Both the position numbers and the translations under genes were made by a program. Of a DNA stretch of 64,000 nt, positions 10,141-18,177 are shown piece by piece. The stretch's first letter is position 1; every line of letters starts with the position of its first letter. This DNA is from Arthrobacter sp. 18067 (lineage in GTDB: Bacteria > Actinomycetota > Actinomycetes > Actinomycetales > Micrococcaceae). Under the pieces are notes generated by a model. The model made no database searches. It was given only the letters and a program-made list of their open reading frames with translations, and was not told the DNA's origin. The stretch is from positions 62,001-126,000 of the forward strand of contig NZ_CACSJJ010000019.1 in assembly GCF_902706295.1 (NCBI RefSeq). The letters run 5' to 3'.

Positions 10141-10839
10141 ATGCGTACCCACGAGTTGGTCCTGCAATGGATCGAGAAGCAGTTGTCCGACGGAGACCTT
10201 GCCCTTGGCGGCCGGCTGCCGGGTGAACGCGCCATGGCCGAACAATTGCAGGTGTCCCGGACGTCCGTGCGCGAGGCGGTCCGGATTCTGGAGGCGATGG
10301 GCGTGGTCCGTGCCGGCGTGGGCTCGGGCAAAGATGCTGGGACGGTGGTCATCGCCGAGCCAGGGTCCGCGCTGGGTTCCACGCTGCGGTTGCACGTGGC
10401 CACCCGGCACCTTCCGGTGGCTGACATCGTGGAGACCCGCGTGCTGCTCGAGTCCTGGGCGGCTGAACGGGCCCATGTTGGCGTGCCGGAGTTGGTGGAA
10501 GCCGCGGAGCTGCTGGACCAGATGGACGAGGCCCCGGATATTGACTCCTTCCTGGCCCTCGATGCCCGCTTTCATGTGGCGCTGGCTCAAGCAGCCGGCA
10601 ACTCCGTGGTCAGCGCCATGATGGCCTCGCTGAGGGGTGCGATCGAGAACTACGCCGGTGAGCTCACCGGAAACCTGCCCGATTGGGGCGCTACGTCAAC
10701 CCGGCTGCGCGCGGAACATCGCGCCATCCTCACCGCCGTGAACAATAACGACGGCGGCAAGGCAGCTGAGCTGGTGGCTGCCCACATCCAGGGCTTCTAC
10801 AAAGAGGCGGGAGTGGGCGCAAACCCTTCGCCCAAGTGA
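10141..10839 (+). CDS. lldR: FadR-subfamily GntR regulator (LldR-like)
   Basis: This 232-residue regulator has an N-terminal winged HTH (about residues 5-70; RLPGERAMAEQLQVSRTSVR) and a C-terminal all-helical FCD ligand domain. The FCD pattern D...R...E / D..FH..LAQAAGN / EH is visible, including DARFHVALAQAAGNSVV and the ERA and AEHRAI regions whose histidines bind metal in FadR-like proteins. Position next to lldD and three shared operators support lactate-responsive repression. The stop codon falls inside a palindrome shared with the convergent lacI gene. Confidence 0.85.
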   Translation: MRTHELVLQWIEKQLSDGDLALGGRLPGERAMAEQLQVSRTSVREAVRILEAMGVVRAGVGSGKDAGTVVIAEPGSALGSTLRLHVATRHLPVADIVETRVLLESWAAERAHVGVPELVEAAELLDQMDEAPDIDSFLALDARFHVALAQAAGNSVVSAMMASLRGAIENYAGELTGNLPDWGATSTRLRAEHRAILTAVNNNDGGKAAELVAAHIQGFYKEAGVGANPSPK

Positions 10840-10883
10840 CAGTTAATGCCAATGCCCGCGGGGAACATTGGCATTAACTGTCA
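10837..10883. repeat. palindrome providing stop codons of both convergent genes
   Basis: TGACAGTTAATGCCAATG (10837-10854) and CATTGGCATTAACTGTCA (10866-10883) form a perfect 18-bp stem with an 11-base loop. Its outermost TGA on each strand is the stop codon of lldR and of the lacI-type gene. It probably also terminates both transcripts. A related sequence is at 35221-35285. Confidence 0.85.
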
Positions 10884-11912
10884 ACTGGCGGGCGTGAGAG
10901 CGGGTGCCGCCGTGCTCTTGCGAATCTCAACCCTGGGCGGGAACTCGTCCTGCGCCTGGGTGGTGGTTTCGCCGGCCTGCTGGATCTGCTCCCGCATCCT
11001 CCGCCAAGCCAGGCTTCCGAGTTCGTTGATGGGCACGGCCGCCGTGGTCAGCGGGGGAGTTGTGTACTTGGCGAACGGGATGTCGTCGAAGCCCGTCACG
11101 GAGATGTCCTCCGGGACGCGTACTCCGCGTTCATGCAGGCCGCTGAGCAACCCCATGGCAACCAGATCGTTGAAGGCCAGGATTCCGGTGGCGCCACTGG
11201 CAATGATGGCTTCGGTGGACTCGTGGCCGGAGTCGAAGTTGGAACCGCCATGGAGCATCTGCAGCTCGATCTCCGGGTGCTCGGCGCGGAATTGGTCCAG
11301 CCCGACCAGGCGTTGGCGGTTGGATGCACTGTGCTCAGGTCCGGAGAGGAATGCCAGCCGGCGGTGGCCCAACGTCACCAGGTGCTGGGCAAGCTCCTGG
11401 ATGCCCTGTCCGTAGTCCACGCTCAGGCTTGGAGTGTTGGTGGCGATGGTGGTTCTGTTGATGAGCACCAGCGGGTGCAAGGTGGGCGCCAGTTCCTCCA
11501 ACTCGGCGTCGCCCATACGGGGCGCGCAAAGGACCACGCCATCGCAGCGGCGCCTGGCCTCGCCCGCAAGGATGGCTTCCTCGCTGGTGACCTCGGAGGA
11601 GTCGGCAATCAGAACGCGGTACCCGTCCTGGGCTGCCGCGATGCTGAGTCCGCGGAGGATGGCCTGGAACGTGGGGTTGGCAAGATCCGGTACCACGATG
11701 CCAATGGTGTCCGTCTTGCCCAGGGCGAGGCTGCGCCCCACAGGGTTGGGTTGGTACTTAAGTTCTACTGCGGCTGCCCGGACGCGTGCGGCGATGCCGG
11801 GATCCACCGCGGCGTTACCGTTCATGACGCGCGACACGGTGGCGTGCGAGACGCCTGCCTTCTCCGCGACATCGGCAATGCCAACGCGCCTGTTGGTGTT
11901 CCTGCGTGCCAT
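10881..11912 (-). CDS. LacI-family transcriptional regulator
   Basis: This is a 343-residue repressor. The N-terminal HTH VGIADVAEKAGVSHATVSRV (residues 10-29) and hinge AVELKYQPNPVGRSL are followed by a periplasmic-binding-like sugar sensor domain from about residue 62 (TIGIVVPDLANPTFQ). ATG 11912 was chosen because AAGGGG is 5 bases upstream; the longer frame has no such signal. It is divergent from the aldarate operon, whose leader has a perfect LacI-type operator at 12008-12025. It is the only LacI protein in the window, so it is the best candidate for all similar operators up to 40.7 kb. Confidence 0.9.
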   Translation of the reverse strand: MARRNTNRRVGIADVAEKAGVSHATVSRVMNGNAAVDPGIAARVRAAAVELKYQPNPVGRSLALGKTDTIGIVVPDLANPTFQAILRGLSIAAAQDGYRVLIADSSEVTSEEAILAGEARRRCDGVVLCAPRMGDAELEELAPTLHPLVLINRTTIATNTPSLSVDYGQGIQELAQHLVTLGHRRLAFLSGPEHSASNRQRLVGLDQFRAEHPEIELQMLHGGSNFDSGHESTEAIIASGATGILAFNDLVAMGLLSGLHERGVRVPEDISVTGFDDIPFAKYTTPPLTTAAVPINELGSLAWRRMREQIQQAGETTTQAQDEFPPRVEIRKSTAAPALTPAS

Positions 11913-12007
11913 GTGGCCCCTTCCCATTGGTCGCCTCCCGCATGCTCCGTCGTTGGAGCAATGGTTGACGTGACCACCAGAGTCTTGATACAAAGCTTAT
12001 AACGCTC

Positions 12008-12025
12008 TGAGAAAACGCTTTCTCA
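12008..12025. promoter_or_regulatory. LacI-type operator before the aldarate operon
   Basis: TGAGAAAACGCTTTCTCA has near-perfect dyad symmetry around a central CG. It sits between the divergent lacI gene and the oxidoreductase gene at 12092, downstream of TTGACG (11965-11970). Confidence 0.8.
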
Positions 12026-12091
12026 TGATTCTTCCCACTTGAAGCCGGGCCGTCAAGCGGTTCACTCCTGCCTTTTGAAAGGGGCATCCAC

Positions 12092-13504
12092 ATGGTCAAC
12101 GTCGACTCAGCCGAGACCCAGACCGCATCTGCCGAAACGACAACCCAGGCCGGTGGCCGCAAGCGGACCCGCATTGCCCTCATCGGCACGGGCGGCCGCT
12201 CGGAGATGTACATCCGGGCCATCTACGGGCAGCATGCGGACGTCGCAGAACTCATTGCGCTTTCCGACGTCAACCAGGGCCGGGTGGACTTCTACCAGGA
12301 CCTGATCAAGGAACTCGGAGGAACGGAGCCGGTGGCTTCCTTCGAGCCCGGCGGGCTCACCAGCTTCATCCAGTCCAACGACATCGAGCGCGTCATCGTC
12401 ACGACGCCCGACTACACCCACGCGGACTACATCGTGGAGGCGCTCGAGGCGGGTGCCGACGTCGTGGTTGAAAAGCCGCTGACGATTGACGTGGACGGTT
12501 GCCGCCGCATCACCGACGCCGTGGCGAAGACCGGCCGCAACGTAGTGGTGACGTTCAACTACCGCTACTCGCCGCGCAATACGGCGCTGAAGGAAGTCAT
12601 CCAGAACGGCGTGATCGGCAAGGTCACCTCCATCGACTTCAGCTGGGTGCTGGATACCGTTCACGGCGCCGACTACTTCCGCCGCTGGCACCGCGAAAAG
12701 AAGAACTCCGGCGGCCTGCTCATCCACAAGGCTTCGCACCACTTCGACCTGGTGAACTGGTGGATCAACGATGTTCCGGAGCGCGTGTTTGCCTCCGGCG
12801 GACTGCGCTTCTACGGCGACAAGAATGCAGCCGAGCGCGGCCTGGGAGCACGTCCGGAGCGCGGCACCGTTGACGGCCTGGAGCACGATCCGTTCCGCCT
12901 GGATATGCGCGAGGACGAGCGTCTGAAAGCGCTGTACTACGACAACGAAAAGTTCGACGGCTACCTCCGCGACCAGGACGTCTTCACCGAGGGCATCACC
13001 ATCGAGGACAACCTCGCCCTCGTGGTGGACTACCAGGGCGGGCCGACGCTGAGCTACTCGCTGAACGCCCACAGCCCGTGGGAAGGCTACCGGGTCACCG
13101 TCAACGGCACCGAAGGCCGCGCGGAACTCGAAGTGGTGGAACGTGCCGCCGTCGAATCCAGCACCGATAAGAAGACCGTGGTGGACCCGAGCGCGACGCC
13201 GATCGAGGAAGAAGACGCGGTGCGCCGCAACGGAGAACGCCTCGTTGTCCAGCGCCACTGGGAAGCTGCCTACGAAGTCCCGATCATCAACGGCGAAGGC
13301 GGCCACGGTGGCGGCGACAACCTGTTGCTCTCGGACCTCTTCAACGGTCCCGGCGTTGACCCGCTGGGCCGCCCGTCCGGTTACATCGATGGACTCCGGT
13401 CCGTGTCGGTGGGCATCGCCGGCAACCAATCCCTTGACTCAGACCTGCCCGTCCGCATCAGCGAACTTGGCCTCGGCGTTGATCTCAGCCGCGGCCAGGC
13501 CTGA
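12092..13504 (+). CDS. Gfo/Idh/MocA family oxidoreductase
   Basis: This 470-residue NAD(P)-dependent sugar oxidoreductase has a Rossmann motif ALIGTGGRSEMY near residues 29-40, the family EKPL motif near 126, and VTFNYRYSPRN plus HKASHHFDLVNWW in the catalytic/C-terminal part. A YDNEKFDGYLRDQDVF insertion near residue 290 marks a long subfamily. AAAGGGG precedes the ATG. It opens the operon that continues through SDR, KdgD, dehydratase and aldehyde dehydrogenase, so it may prepare a uronate or related sugar for that route. The substrate is unknown. Confidence 0.85.
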   Translation: MVNVDSAETQTASAETTTQAGGRKRTRIALIGTGGRSEMYIRAIYGQHADVAELIALSDVNQGRVDFYQDLIKELGGTEPVASFEPGGLTSFIQSNDIERVIVTTPDYTHADYIVEALEAGADVVVEKPLTIDVDGCRRITDAVAKTGRNVVVTFNYRYSPRNTALKEVIQNGVIGKVTSIDFSWVLDTVHGADYFRRWHREKKNSGGLLIHKASHHFDLVNWWINDVPERVFASGGLRFYGDKNAAERGLGARPERGTVDGLEHDPFRLDMREDERLKALYYDNEKFDGYLRDQDVFTEGITIEDNLALVVDYQGGPTLSYSLNAHSPWEGYRVTVNGTEGRAELEVVERAAVESSTDKKTVVDPSATPIEEEDAVRRNGERLVVQRHWEAAYEVPIINGEGGHGGGDNLLLSDLFNGPGVDPLGRPSGYIDGLRSVSVGIAGNQSLDSDLPVRISELGLGVDLSRGQA

Positions 13505-13534
13505 CCGGTTCACTACCCAAGCAAGGAAAAGACC

Positions 13535-14533
13535 ATGAGCAGGATATTCGTCACCGGCGGTTCCGGCCGGCTCGGCCGCAGCGTGGTGGCCGGCCTCACC
13601 GATGCGGGCCACAAGGTCATCTCGGTTGACCGGGACGCCGTCCCGGAGGAGCAATTGCCCCCCGGAGCCGAGCAGTACACCGCAGATCTGCTGGCGCCCG
13701 GGGAAGCGGAGCGGCTCATCCGGGAAACAGCGCCCGACGCCGTCATCCACCTCGCTGCTATTGCCGTACCATTCAGCGCACCCGAGGATGTCATCTTCAG
13801 CACGAACACCCGGCTCGCCTACGCGGTGGTCAGTGCGGCCACCGACGCTGGCGTGCCGAAGATCGTGACGGCCAGCAGCCCCACCGCCCTGGGGTATGGC
13901 TCACCGGCCGGCTGGCTGCCGCCGTCGTTCCCGCTGGACGAGCGGACGCCGCCCAAGCCGTGGAACGCGTATGCGTTGTCCAAACTGATCGCCGAGCAGA
14001 CCGTGCAGATGTTCGCGGCCGCGCAGGGCGAGAAGATCAGGTACGCGGCATTCCGCCCGTGCTACGTCATCTCCCCGGAAGAATGGGAAGGCGCGTTGAC
14101 GCAGCAAGGACACACGGTCCGCGAGAGGTTGCTGGACCCGGCACTTTCCGCGCCGGCCCAGTTCAACTACGTGGATGCCCGGGACGTGGCCGAATTCCTG
14201 GACGTGCTCCTGGACAAGATGGACTCGATCCCCAATGGCGAGGTGTTCTTCGTTGGCGCGAAGGATGCCCTGGCCACGGCACCGCTGGCCGAGCTCTTCC
14301 CGCGGTTCCTGCCAGGCAGCGGCCCCCTCACAGAACACCTGACCGGCACCAGCCCAGCGTTCTCCATCGACAAAGCCCGCGAACTTCTCGGCTGGGAGCC
14401 CAAGCGCACCTGGCGCACCGAACTTACGCCGCCATTCGAGGGCGAAGACACCGCAGCAACCGAACAAGCAGCACTCAATGACGAGAACCACGCCGGCCTG
14501 GTCCCGGCGGGAGCAACCAAGGAGACACCATGA
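13535..14533 (+). CDS. NAD-dependent extended SDR, uronate-dehydrogenase-like
   Basis: This 332-residue protein has the nucleotide motif TGGSGRLG (residues 7-14), HLAAIAVPF, and the catalytic pair in NAYALSKLIAEQ (Tyr146, Lys150). The best contextual role is oxidation of an aldose or uronate (for example galacturonate) at C1 to the aldaro-lactone, feeding the dehydratase and KdgD downstream. The length exceeds classical uronate dehydrogenases (~265 residues), so an epimerase role cannot be excluded. CAAGGAAAAG precedes the ATG. The stop overlaps the kdgD start by 4 bases. Confidence 0.75.
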   Translation: MSRIFVTGGSGRLGRSVVAGLTDAGHKVISVDRDAVPEEQLPPGAEQYTADLLAPGEAERLIRETAPDAVIHLAAIAVPFSAPEDVIFSTNTRLAYAVVSAATDAGVPKIVTASSPTALGYGSPAGWLPPSFPLDERTPPKPWNAYALSKLIAEQTVQMFAAAQGEKIRYAAFRPCYVISPEEWEGALTQQGHTVRERLLDPALSAPAQFNYVDARDVAEFLDVLLDKMDSIPNGEVFFVGAKDALATAPLAELFPRFLPGSGPLTEHLTGTSPAFSIDKARELLGWEPKRTWRTELTPPFEGEDTAATEQAALNDENHAGLVPAGATKETP

Positions 14534-15435
14534 ACTTCGACGGCGTATTGTTCTTCCCCGTCACGCCCTTCGCTGAGGACGGCACGGTAGATGTAGCCCT
14601 GCTGAAGGAGCACATCACCTCCCGCCTTCCGTTCGGCCCCGGCGGCGTGTTCCCCGCCTGCGGCACAGGCGAATTCCATGCACTCTCCCTCGATGAGATC
14701 CGCACCGTGGTGACCGCCGCCGTCGAGGCCGTTGCGGGAGCTGTTCCCGTAGTCTCCGGTGCCGGTGGACCCCTGGGTCACGCCATCGCCGCAGCCAAGG
14801 TGGCTGAGGAAGCCGGCGCAGACGCCCTCCTGGTGCTCCCGCCGTACCTGGTCACCGGTCCCACCGATGGTGTGGTGGCCTACGTCGAAGCCATCGCCGC
14901 CGCGAGCAGCCTGCCGGTGATCGTGTACCACCGTGGGACCGCCAAGTTCACCGCCGAGGCGATCACGCGCCTCACCGCCAACCCGAAGGTGGTTGGCTTC
15001 AAGGACGGAATCGGCGACGTCGGACTGGCCCAGGAAATCGTCTCCGCGATCAATGCCAGCGGCCGCACCGACTTCGCACTGTTCAACGGCCTGCTCACGG
15101 CTGAGCTGACACAGGGTGCCTACCGTGGCCTCGGCATCCCCTTGTACTCCTCCGCGGCGTTCGCCATGGCCCCCGAAATTGCCAAGGCCTACTACGACGC
15201 CTACGTCTCCGGCGATGAAGAGCGCCGTCACGCCCTGCTTGAAGGCTTCTACGCTCCGCTGGTCCGGCTCCGCGACCAGACCCCGGGCTTTGGCGTTTCC
15301 CTGATCAAGGCTGGCCTGCGGCTCGCAGGATTGCCCGTTGGTCCGGTCCGTCCGCCGCTGGTTGACCCCAACGAGGAACAACTCCTGGAGCTCAAGTCCA
15401 TCCTGGCCAAGGGCCACGAGCTGGCCGGCAGCTGA
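14530..15435 (+). CDS. kdgD: 5-dehydro-4-deoxyglucarate dehydratase
   Basis: This 301-residue class I aldolase-superfamily enzyme converts 5-keto-4-deoxy-D-glucarate to 2,5-dioxovalerate with loss of CO2 and water. It resembles the DapA fold; VFPACGTGEFHALS near residues 38-51 is characteristic of KdgD, as is VIVYHRGTAKF; the Schiff-base lysine is Lys158 in GFKDGIGD. It overlaps the upstream gene as ATGA. With the dehydratase and dehydrogenase downstream it completes the oxidative aldarate route to 2-oxoglutarate. Confidence 0.88.
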   Translation: MNFDGVLFFPVTPFAEDGTVDVALLKEHITSRLPFGPGGVFPACGTGEFHALSLDEIRTVVTAAVEAVAGAVPVVSGAGGPLGHAIAAAKVAEEAGADALLVLPPYLVTGPTDGVVAYVEAIAAASSLPVIVYHRGTAKFTAEAITRLTANPKVVGFKDGIGDVGLAQEIVSAINASGRTDFALFNGLLTAELTQGAYRGLGIPLYSSAAFAMAPEIAKAYYDAYVSGDEERRHALLEGFYAPLVRLRDQTPGFGVSLIKAGLRLAGLPVGPVRPPLVDPNEEQLLELKSILAKGHELAGS

Positions 15436-16583
15436 TGCCGGCCCGCATCACGGGCCTCACCACCCGGCTGATCACGGTCCCGCTGCTGCGCAGCTGGGGT
15501 GCGGAGGCACCCGAGAACCATGTGATCGTCACCGAACTGACCACGGACGACGGCGGGACGGGCCACGGCTTCTCGTGGACACCTACCATTGGTCCCCAGG
15601 CGGTGAAGGCTCTCCTGGATCACGACATTGCCCCGTTCATCCGTGGTTTGGAAGCGAACGCGGAGATCGTGTGGGACCAGCTCTGGAAGCGGCTGCACGA
15701 GGCCGGCGGGGGAGGCCTGACCACCATCGCGATGGCCGGTGTGGACCTTGCCCTGTGGGACCTGAAGGCACGGCAGGCCGGAACCTCCGTCACGGGGCTT
15801 TTGGGCCAGCGCCAGGAATCCGTGGAGGTGTACGGTTCCGGCGTGAACCTGCACTACACCCTGGAGCAGTTGGTGGAGCAAGCCCAGCGATGGGTTGCTG
15901 CAGGACACAATGCGGTGAAGATCAAGGTGGGAAAGCCCGAACTCCGCGAAGACGCCGAACGCGTTGCAGCAGTGCGGGCAGTGATCGGCCCGGACCGGCT
16001 GCTCATGATCGACGCCAACCAGCGTTGGGACCTCGCCCACACATTCCGTGCCTTGGATGTTTTGGGGGAGCACAGACTGGAGTGGCTGGAAGAACCGATC
16101 CGCGCCGACGACCTCTGGGCCTACCGCCGCTTGCGCAAGCACTCTCCCGTGCCCATTGCCCTGGGTGAGAACGTCCACACCATCTACCGATTCCGCGACT
16201 TCATCGAAGCTGAAGCCGTGGACATCATCCAGCCCAACATTGTCCGCGTGGGCGGCATTACGCCGTTCCGCAGGATCGTTGAGCTTGCCCGTGCCAACAG
16301 CATCAGGGTGGCGCCGCATCTGCTCCCGGAGCTTTCCGGTCAGCTGGCGCTCACCCTGGCCGAGTCCGTGAGCGTGGAGGACGTTGAGGACGCTTCATTC
16401 GAACAGCTTGGCATCCTGTCCGGGCCATCCCCGGTTAGCATCCGCAACAGCCGCCTCACGTCTTCAGGCCTCAACGGGCTTGGCTTCGACTTCGGCGGGA
16501 AGCCGCACACAACTGAGGTGGCTGCCCCTGACAGCTCCGCCCCCGAGAGTAAAGGAAACCGCATTGAGTACAGCAACTCTTGA
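15435..16583 (+). CDS. enolase-superfamily aldarate dehydratase (mandelate racemase/MLE family)
   Basis: The protein has 382 residues with all mandelate-racemase-type catalytic positions: KIK (Lys162, Lys164), metal ligands Asp193 (MIDANQRWD) and Glu219/220 (WLEEPI) and the ENVHTI region, and His295 in RVAPHLLPE. From context it should dehydrate glucarate or galactarate to 5-keto-4-deoxyglucarate, the substrate of KdgD. The start overlaps the kdgD stop by one base. The 3' end overlaps the next gene by 20 bases. Exact acid specificity cannot be read from sequence. Confidence 0.82.
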   Translation: MPARITGLTTRLITVPLLRSWGAEAPENHVIVTELTTDDGGTGHGFSWTPTIGPQAVKALLDHDIAPFIRGLEANAEIVWDQLWKRLHEAGGGGLTTIAMAGVDLALWDLKARQAGTSVTGLLGQRQESVEVYGSGVNLHYTLEQLVEQAQRWVAAGHNAVKIKVGKPELREDAERVAAVRAVIGPDRLLMIDANQRWDLAHTFRALDVLGEHRLEWLEEPIRADDLWAYRRLRKHSPVPIALGENVHTIYRFRDFIEAEAVDIIQPNIVRVGGITPFRRIVELARANSIRVAPHLLPELSGQLALTLAESVSVEDVEDASFEQLGILSGPSPVSIRNSRLTSSGLNGLGFDFGGKPHTTEVAAPDSSAPESKGNRIEYSNS

Positions 16584-18015
16584 CCTGACCGCCATCACGG
16601 CGGCAGCTACCGAGGCCGCAAAGGTGACCGCAGCAGCGTCCGACGCCGAGCGCGCAGCCTGGCTGACCGCCGTCGCCGACGCCTTGGACGCCAACGTCAC
16701 TGAACTGGTGGCCATCGCCGATTCCGAGACCAGCCTGGGTACTGTCAGGCTCACGGGCGAGGTAGCCAGGACCAGTGGCCAGTTGCGGTTGTTCGCAAAC
16801 GTGATTACCGAGGGCTCGTACCTCGAGGCCGTCATTGATCACGCCGACCCTTCGGCCACTCCGCCCAAGCCCGACCTTCGCCGCATCCTGCGTCCGATTG
16901 GCCCGGTGGCCGTGTTCTCGGCGTCGAACTTCCCCTTCGCGTTCTCCGTGGCCGGTGGCGATACCGCGTCCGCGTTGGCTGTTGGCTGCCCGGTGATCGT
17001 CAAAGCGCACTCGGGACACATCCGTCTCTCCGAGCGGACCGCTGAGGTTGTCGCCGAGGCCCTGGCCAAGGCCGGAGCCCCGGACGGGATCTTTGCTTTG
17101 GTCAGCGGGCGCGAGGCCGGCACGGCGCTTGTGCAGGACCCGGCCATCAAGGCTGTGGGCTTCACTGGTTCCATCCCCGGTGGCCGCGCGTTGTTCGACC
17201 TCGCGTCGTCCCGCCCTGAGCCCATCCCTTTCTACGGCGAGCTGGGCAGCCTGAACCCTGTGGTCATCACGGCGGACGCGCTGGCCGAGCGAGGCCAGCA
17301 GCTCGCGGCGGGCCTGGCAGGCTCCTTCACGATGGGTGCGGGCCAGTTCTGCACCAAGCCCGGGCTGGTCTTCATCCCGGCCGGCACGGACTTTGCGTCC
17401 CACCTCGCGGAGGCGAGCAAGGACAAGCCCACGGCCGCCATGCTCACTGAGCGCATCGCCGAGGCGTACCCGGACGGGCTCCGGAACGTCGCAGACCAGC
17501 CGGGTGTCGCCGTCGTCAGTGGCACCGTCCAGCAGGACAGCCTGGCCGACGGCGCCGCGCCCGTGGTGTTCTCCACCAGTGCGGCCAACGTCCTGGAACG
17601 CCCCGATGAGCTGCTGGAGGAGTGCTTCGGCCCCACCACGCTGCTCATCGAGTACGCCAACCAGGAGGAACTGTCCGCTGCCCTCGCGAAGGTTCCGGGC
17701 AGCCTCACGGGCACGGTCCACGCACAGCCGGGCGAGGATGTGGCTGCCCTTGTGGAGCAGCTCAGCGGCCTGGCCGGACGGGTCCTGTTCGATGGCTGGC
17801 CCACCGGCGTTGCCGTGAACTGGGCCCAGCAGCACGGTGGTCCCTACCCGGCCACTACCTCGCTGTTCACCTCTGTTGGCGCCACTGCGGTCCGCCGCTT
17901 CCAGCGTCCGGTGGCCTACCAGGACGCCCCCGAGACTGTCCTGCACCCGGCCTTGCGCGACGCCAACCCGCTGGGCATCCCGAGGCGCGTGGACGGCGTG
18001 CTGACACTCAGCTAA
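16564..18015 (+). CDS. 2,5-dioxovalerate (alpha-ketoglutaric semialdehyde) dehydrogenase
   Basis: This is a 483-residue NAD(P)-dependent aldehyde dehydrogenase. SNFPFAFSVAGGDTASALAV and VKAHSGH are hallmarks of the ketoglutaric semialdehyde subfamily; FTGSIPGGRALF holds the cofactor loop, ELGSLNPV the general base and GAGQFCTKPG the catalytic Cys263. TTG 16564 was chosen because AAAGGA is correctly spaced and the residues upstream belong to the overlapping dehydratase frame. It makes 2-oxoglutarate, ending the pathway of this operon. Confidence 0.88.
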   Translation: MSTATLDLTAITAAATEAAKVTAAASDAERAAWLTAVADALDANVTELVAIADSETSLGTVRLTGEVARTSGQLRLFANVITEGSYLEAVIDHADPSATPPKPDLRRILRPIGPVAVFSASNFPFAFSVAGGDTASALAVGCPVIVKAHSGHIRLSERTAEVVAEALAKAGAPDGIFALVSGREAGTALVQDPAIKAVGFTGSIPGGRALFDLASSRPEPIPFYGELGSLNPVVITADALAERGQQLAAGLAGSFTMGAGQFCTKPGLVFIPAGTDFASHLAEASKDKPTAAMLTERIAEAYPDGLRNVADQPGVAVVSGTVQQDSLADGAAPVVFSTSAANVLERPDELLEECFGPTTLLIEYANQEELSAALAKVPGSLTGTVHAQPGEDVAALVEQLSGLAGRVLFDGWPTGVAVNWAQQHGGPYPATTSLFTSVGATAVRRFQRPVAYQDAPETVLHPALRDANPLGIPRRVDGVLTLS

Positions 18016-18027
18016 CCCACCCACCCG

Positions 18028-18097
18028 TACCCAACTAAGTCGCAGTTAAGCGCGTTTTGAGAGCTCAAAACGCGCTTAACTGCGACCCAGTTGGGTA
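18028..18097. repeat. 70-bp palindrome, same core as 8655-8706
   Basis: TACCCAACTAAGTCGCAGTT and the following AAGCGCGTTTTGA pair with the opposite arm ending CAGTTGGGTA, with only two mismatches over 33 bp. It lies between convergent genes. The core GCGCGTTTTGA / TCAAAACGCGC is identical to the element after gdhA. Confidence 0.85.
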
Positions 18098-18120
18098 GGC
18101 ACACGGTTGGGTAGGAACAG

Positions 18121-18165
18121 ACGAAAAGGGCGGGGTCACCGTGATGGTGACCCCGCCCTTTTCGT
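18121..18165. terminator. bidirectional terminator hairpin
   Basis: ACGAAAAGGGCGGGGTCACC (18121-18140) pairs perfectly over 20 bp with 18146-18165 around GTGAT. The A/T-rich ends give a T-run on both strands. It serves the convergent dehydrogenase gene and the M24-like gene. Confidence 0.9.
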
Positions 18166-18177
18166 GTTTGGGTGCAG

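Noticed and set aside
13535-14533. UDP-glucose 4-epimerase (galE)
   Set aside because: It shares the SDR fold, but the aldarate operon context suits a sugar dehydrogenase better and nothing specific to GalE is seen.
14167-15417. 416-residue minus-strand open frame opposite kdgD
   Set aside because: It is a shadow of the SDR and kdgD genes, without SD or domain similarity.
16471-18024. 517-residue minus-strand open frame
   Set aside because: It mirrors the aldehyde dehydrogenase gene in a GC-rich region; composition is Arg/Gly-rich and has no recognisable domain.
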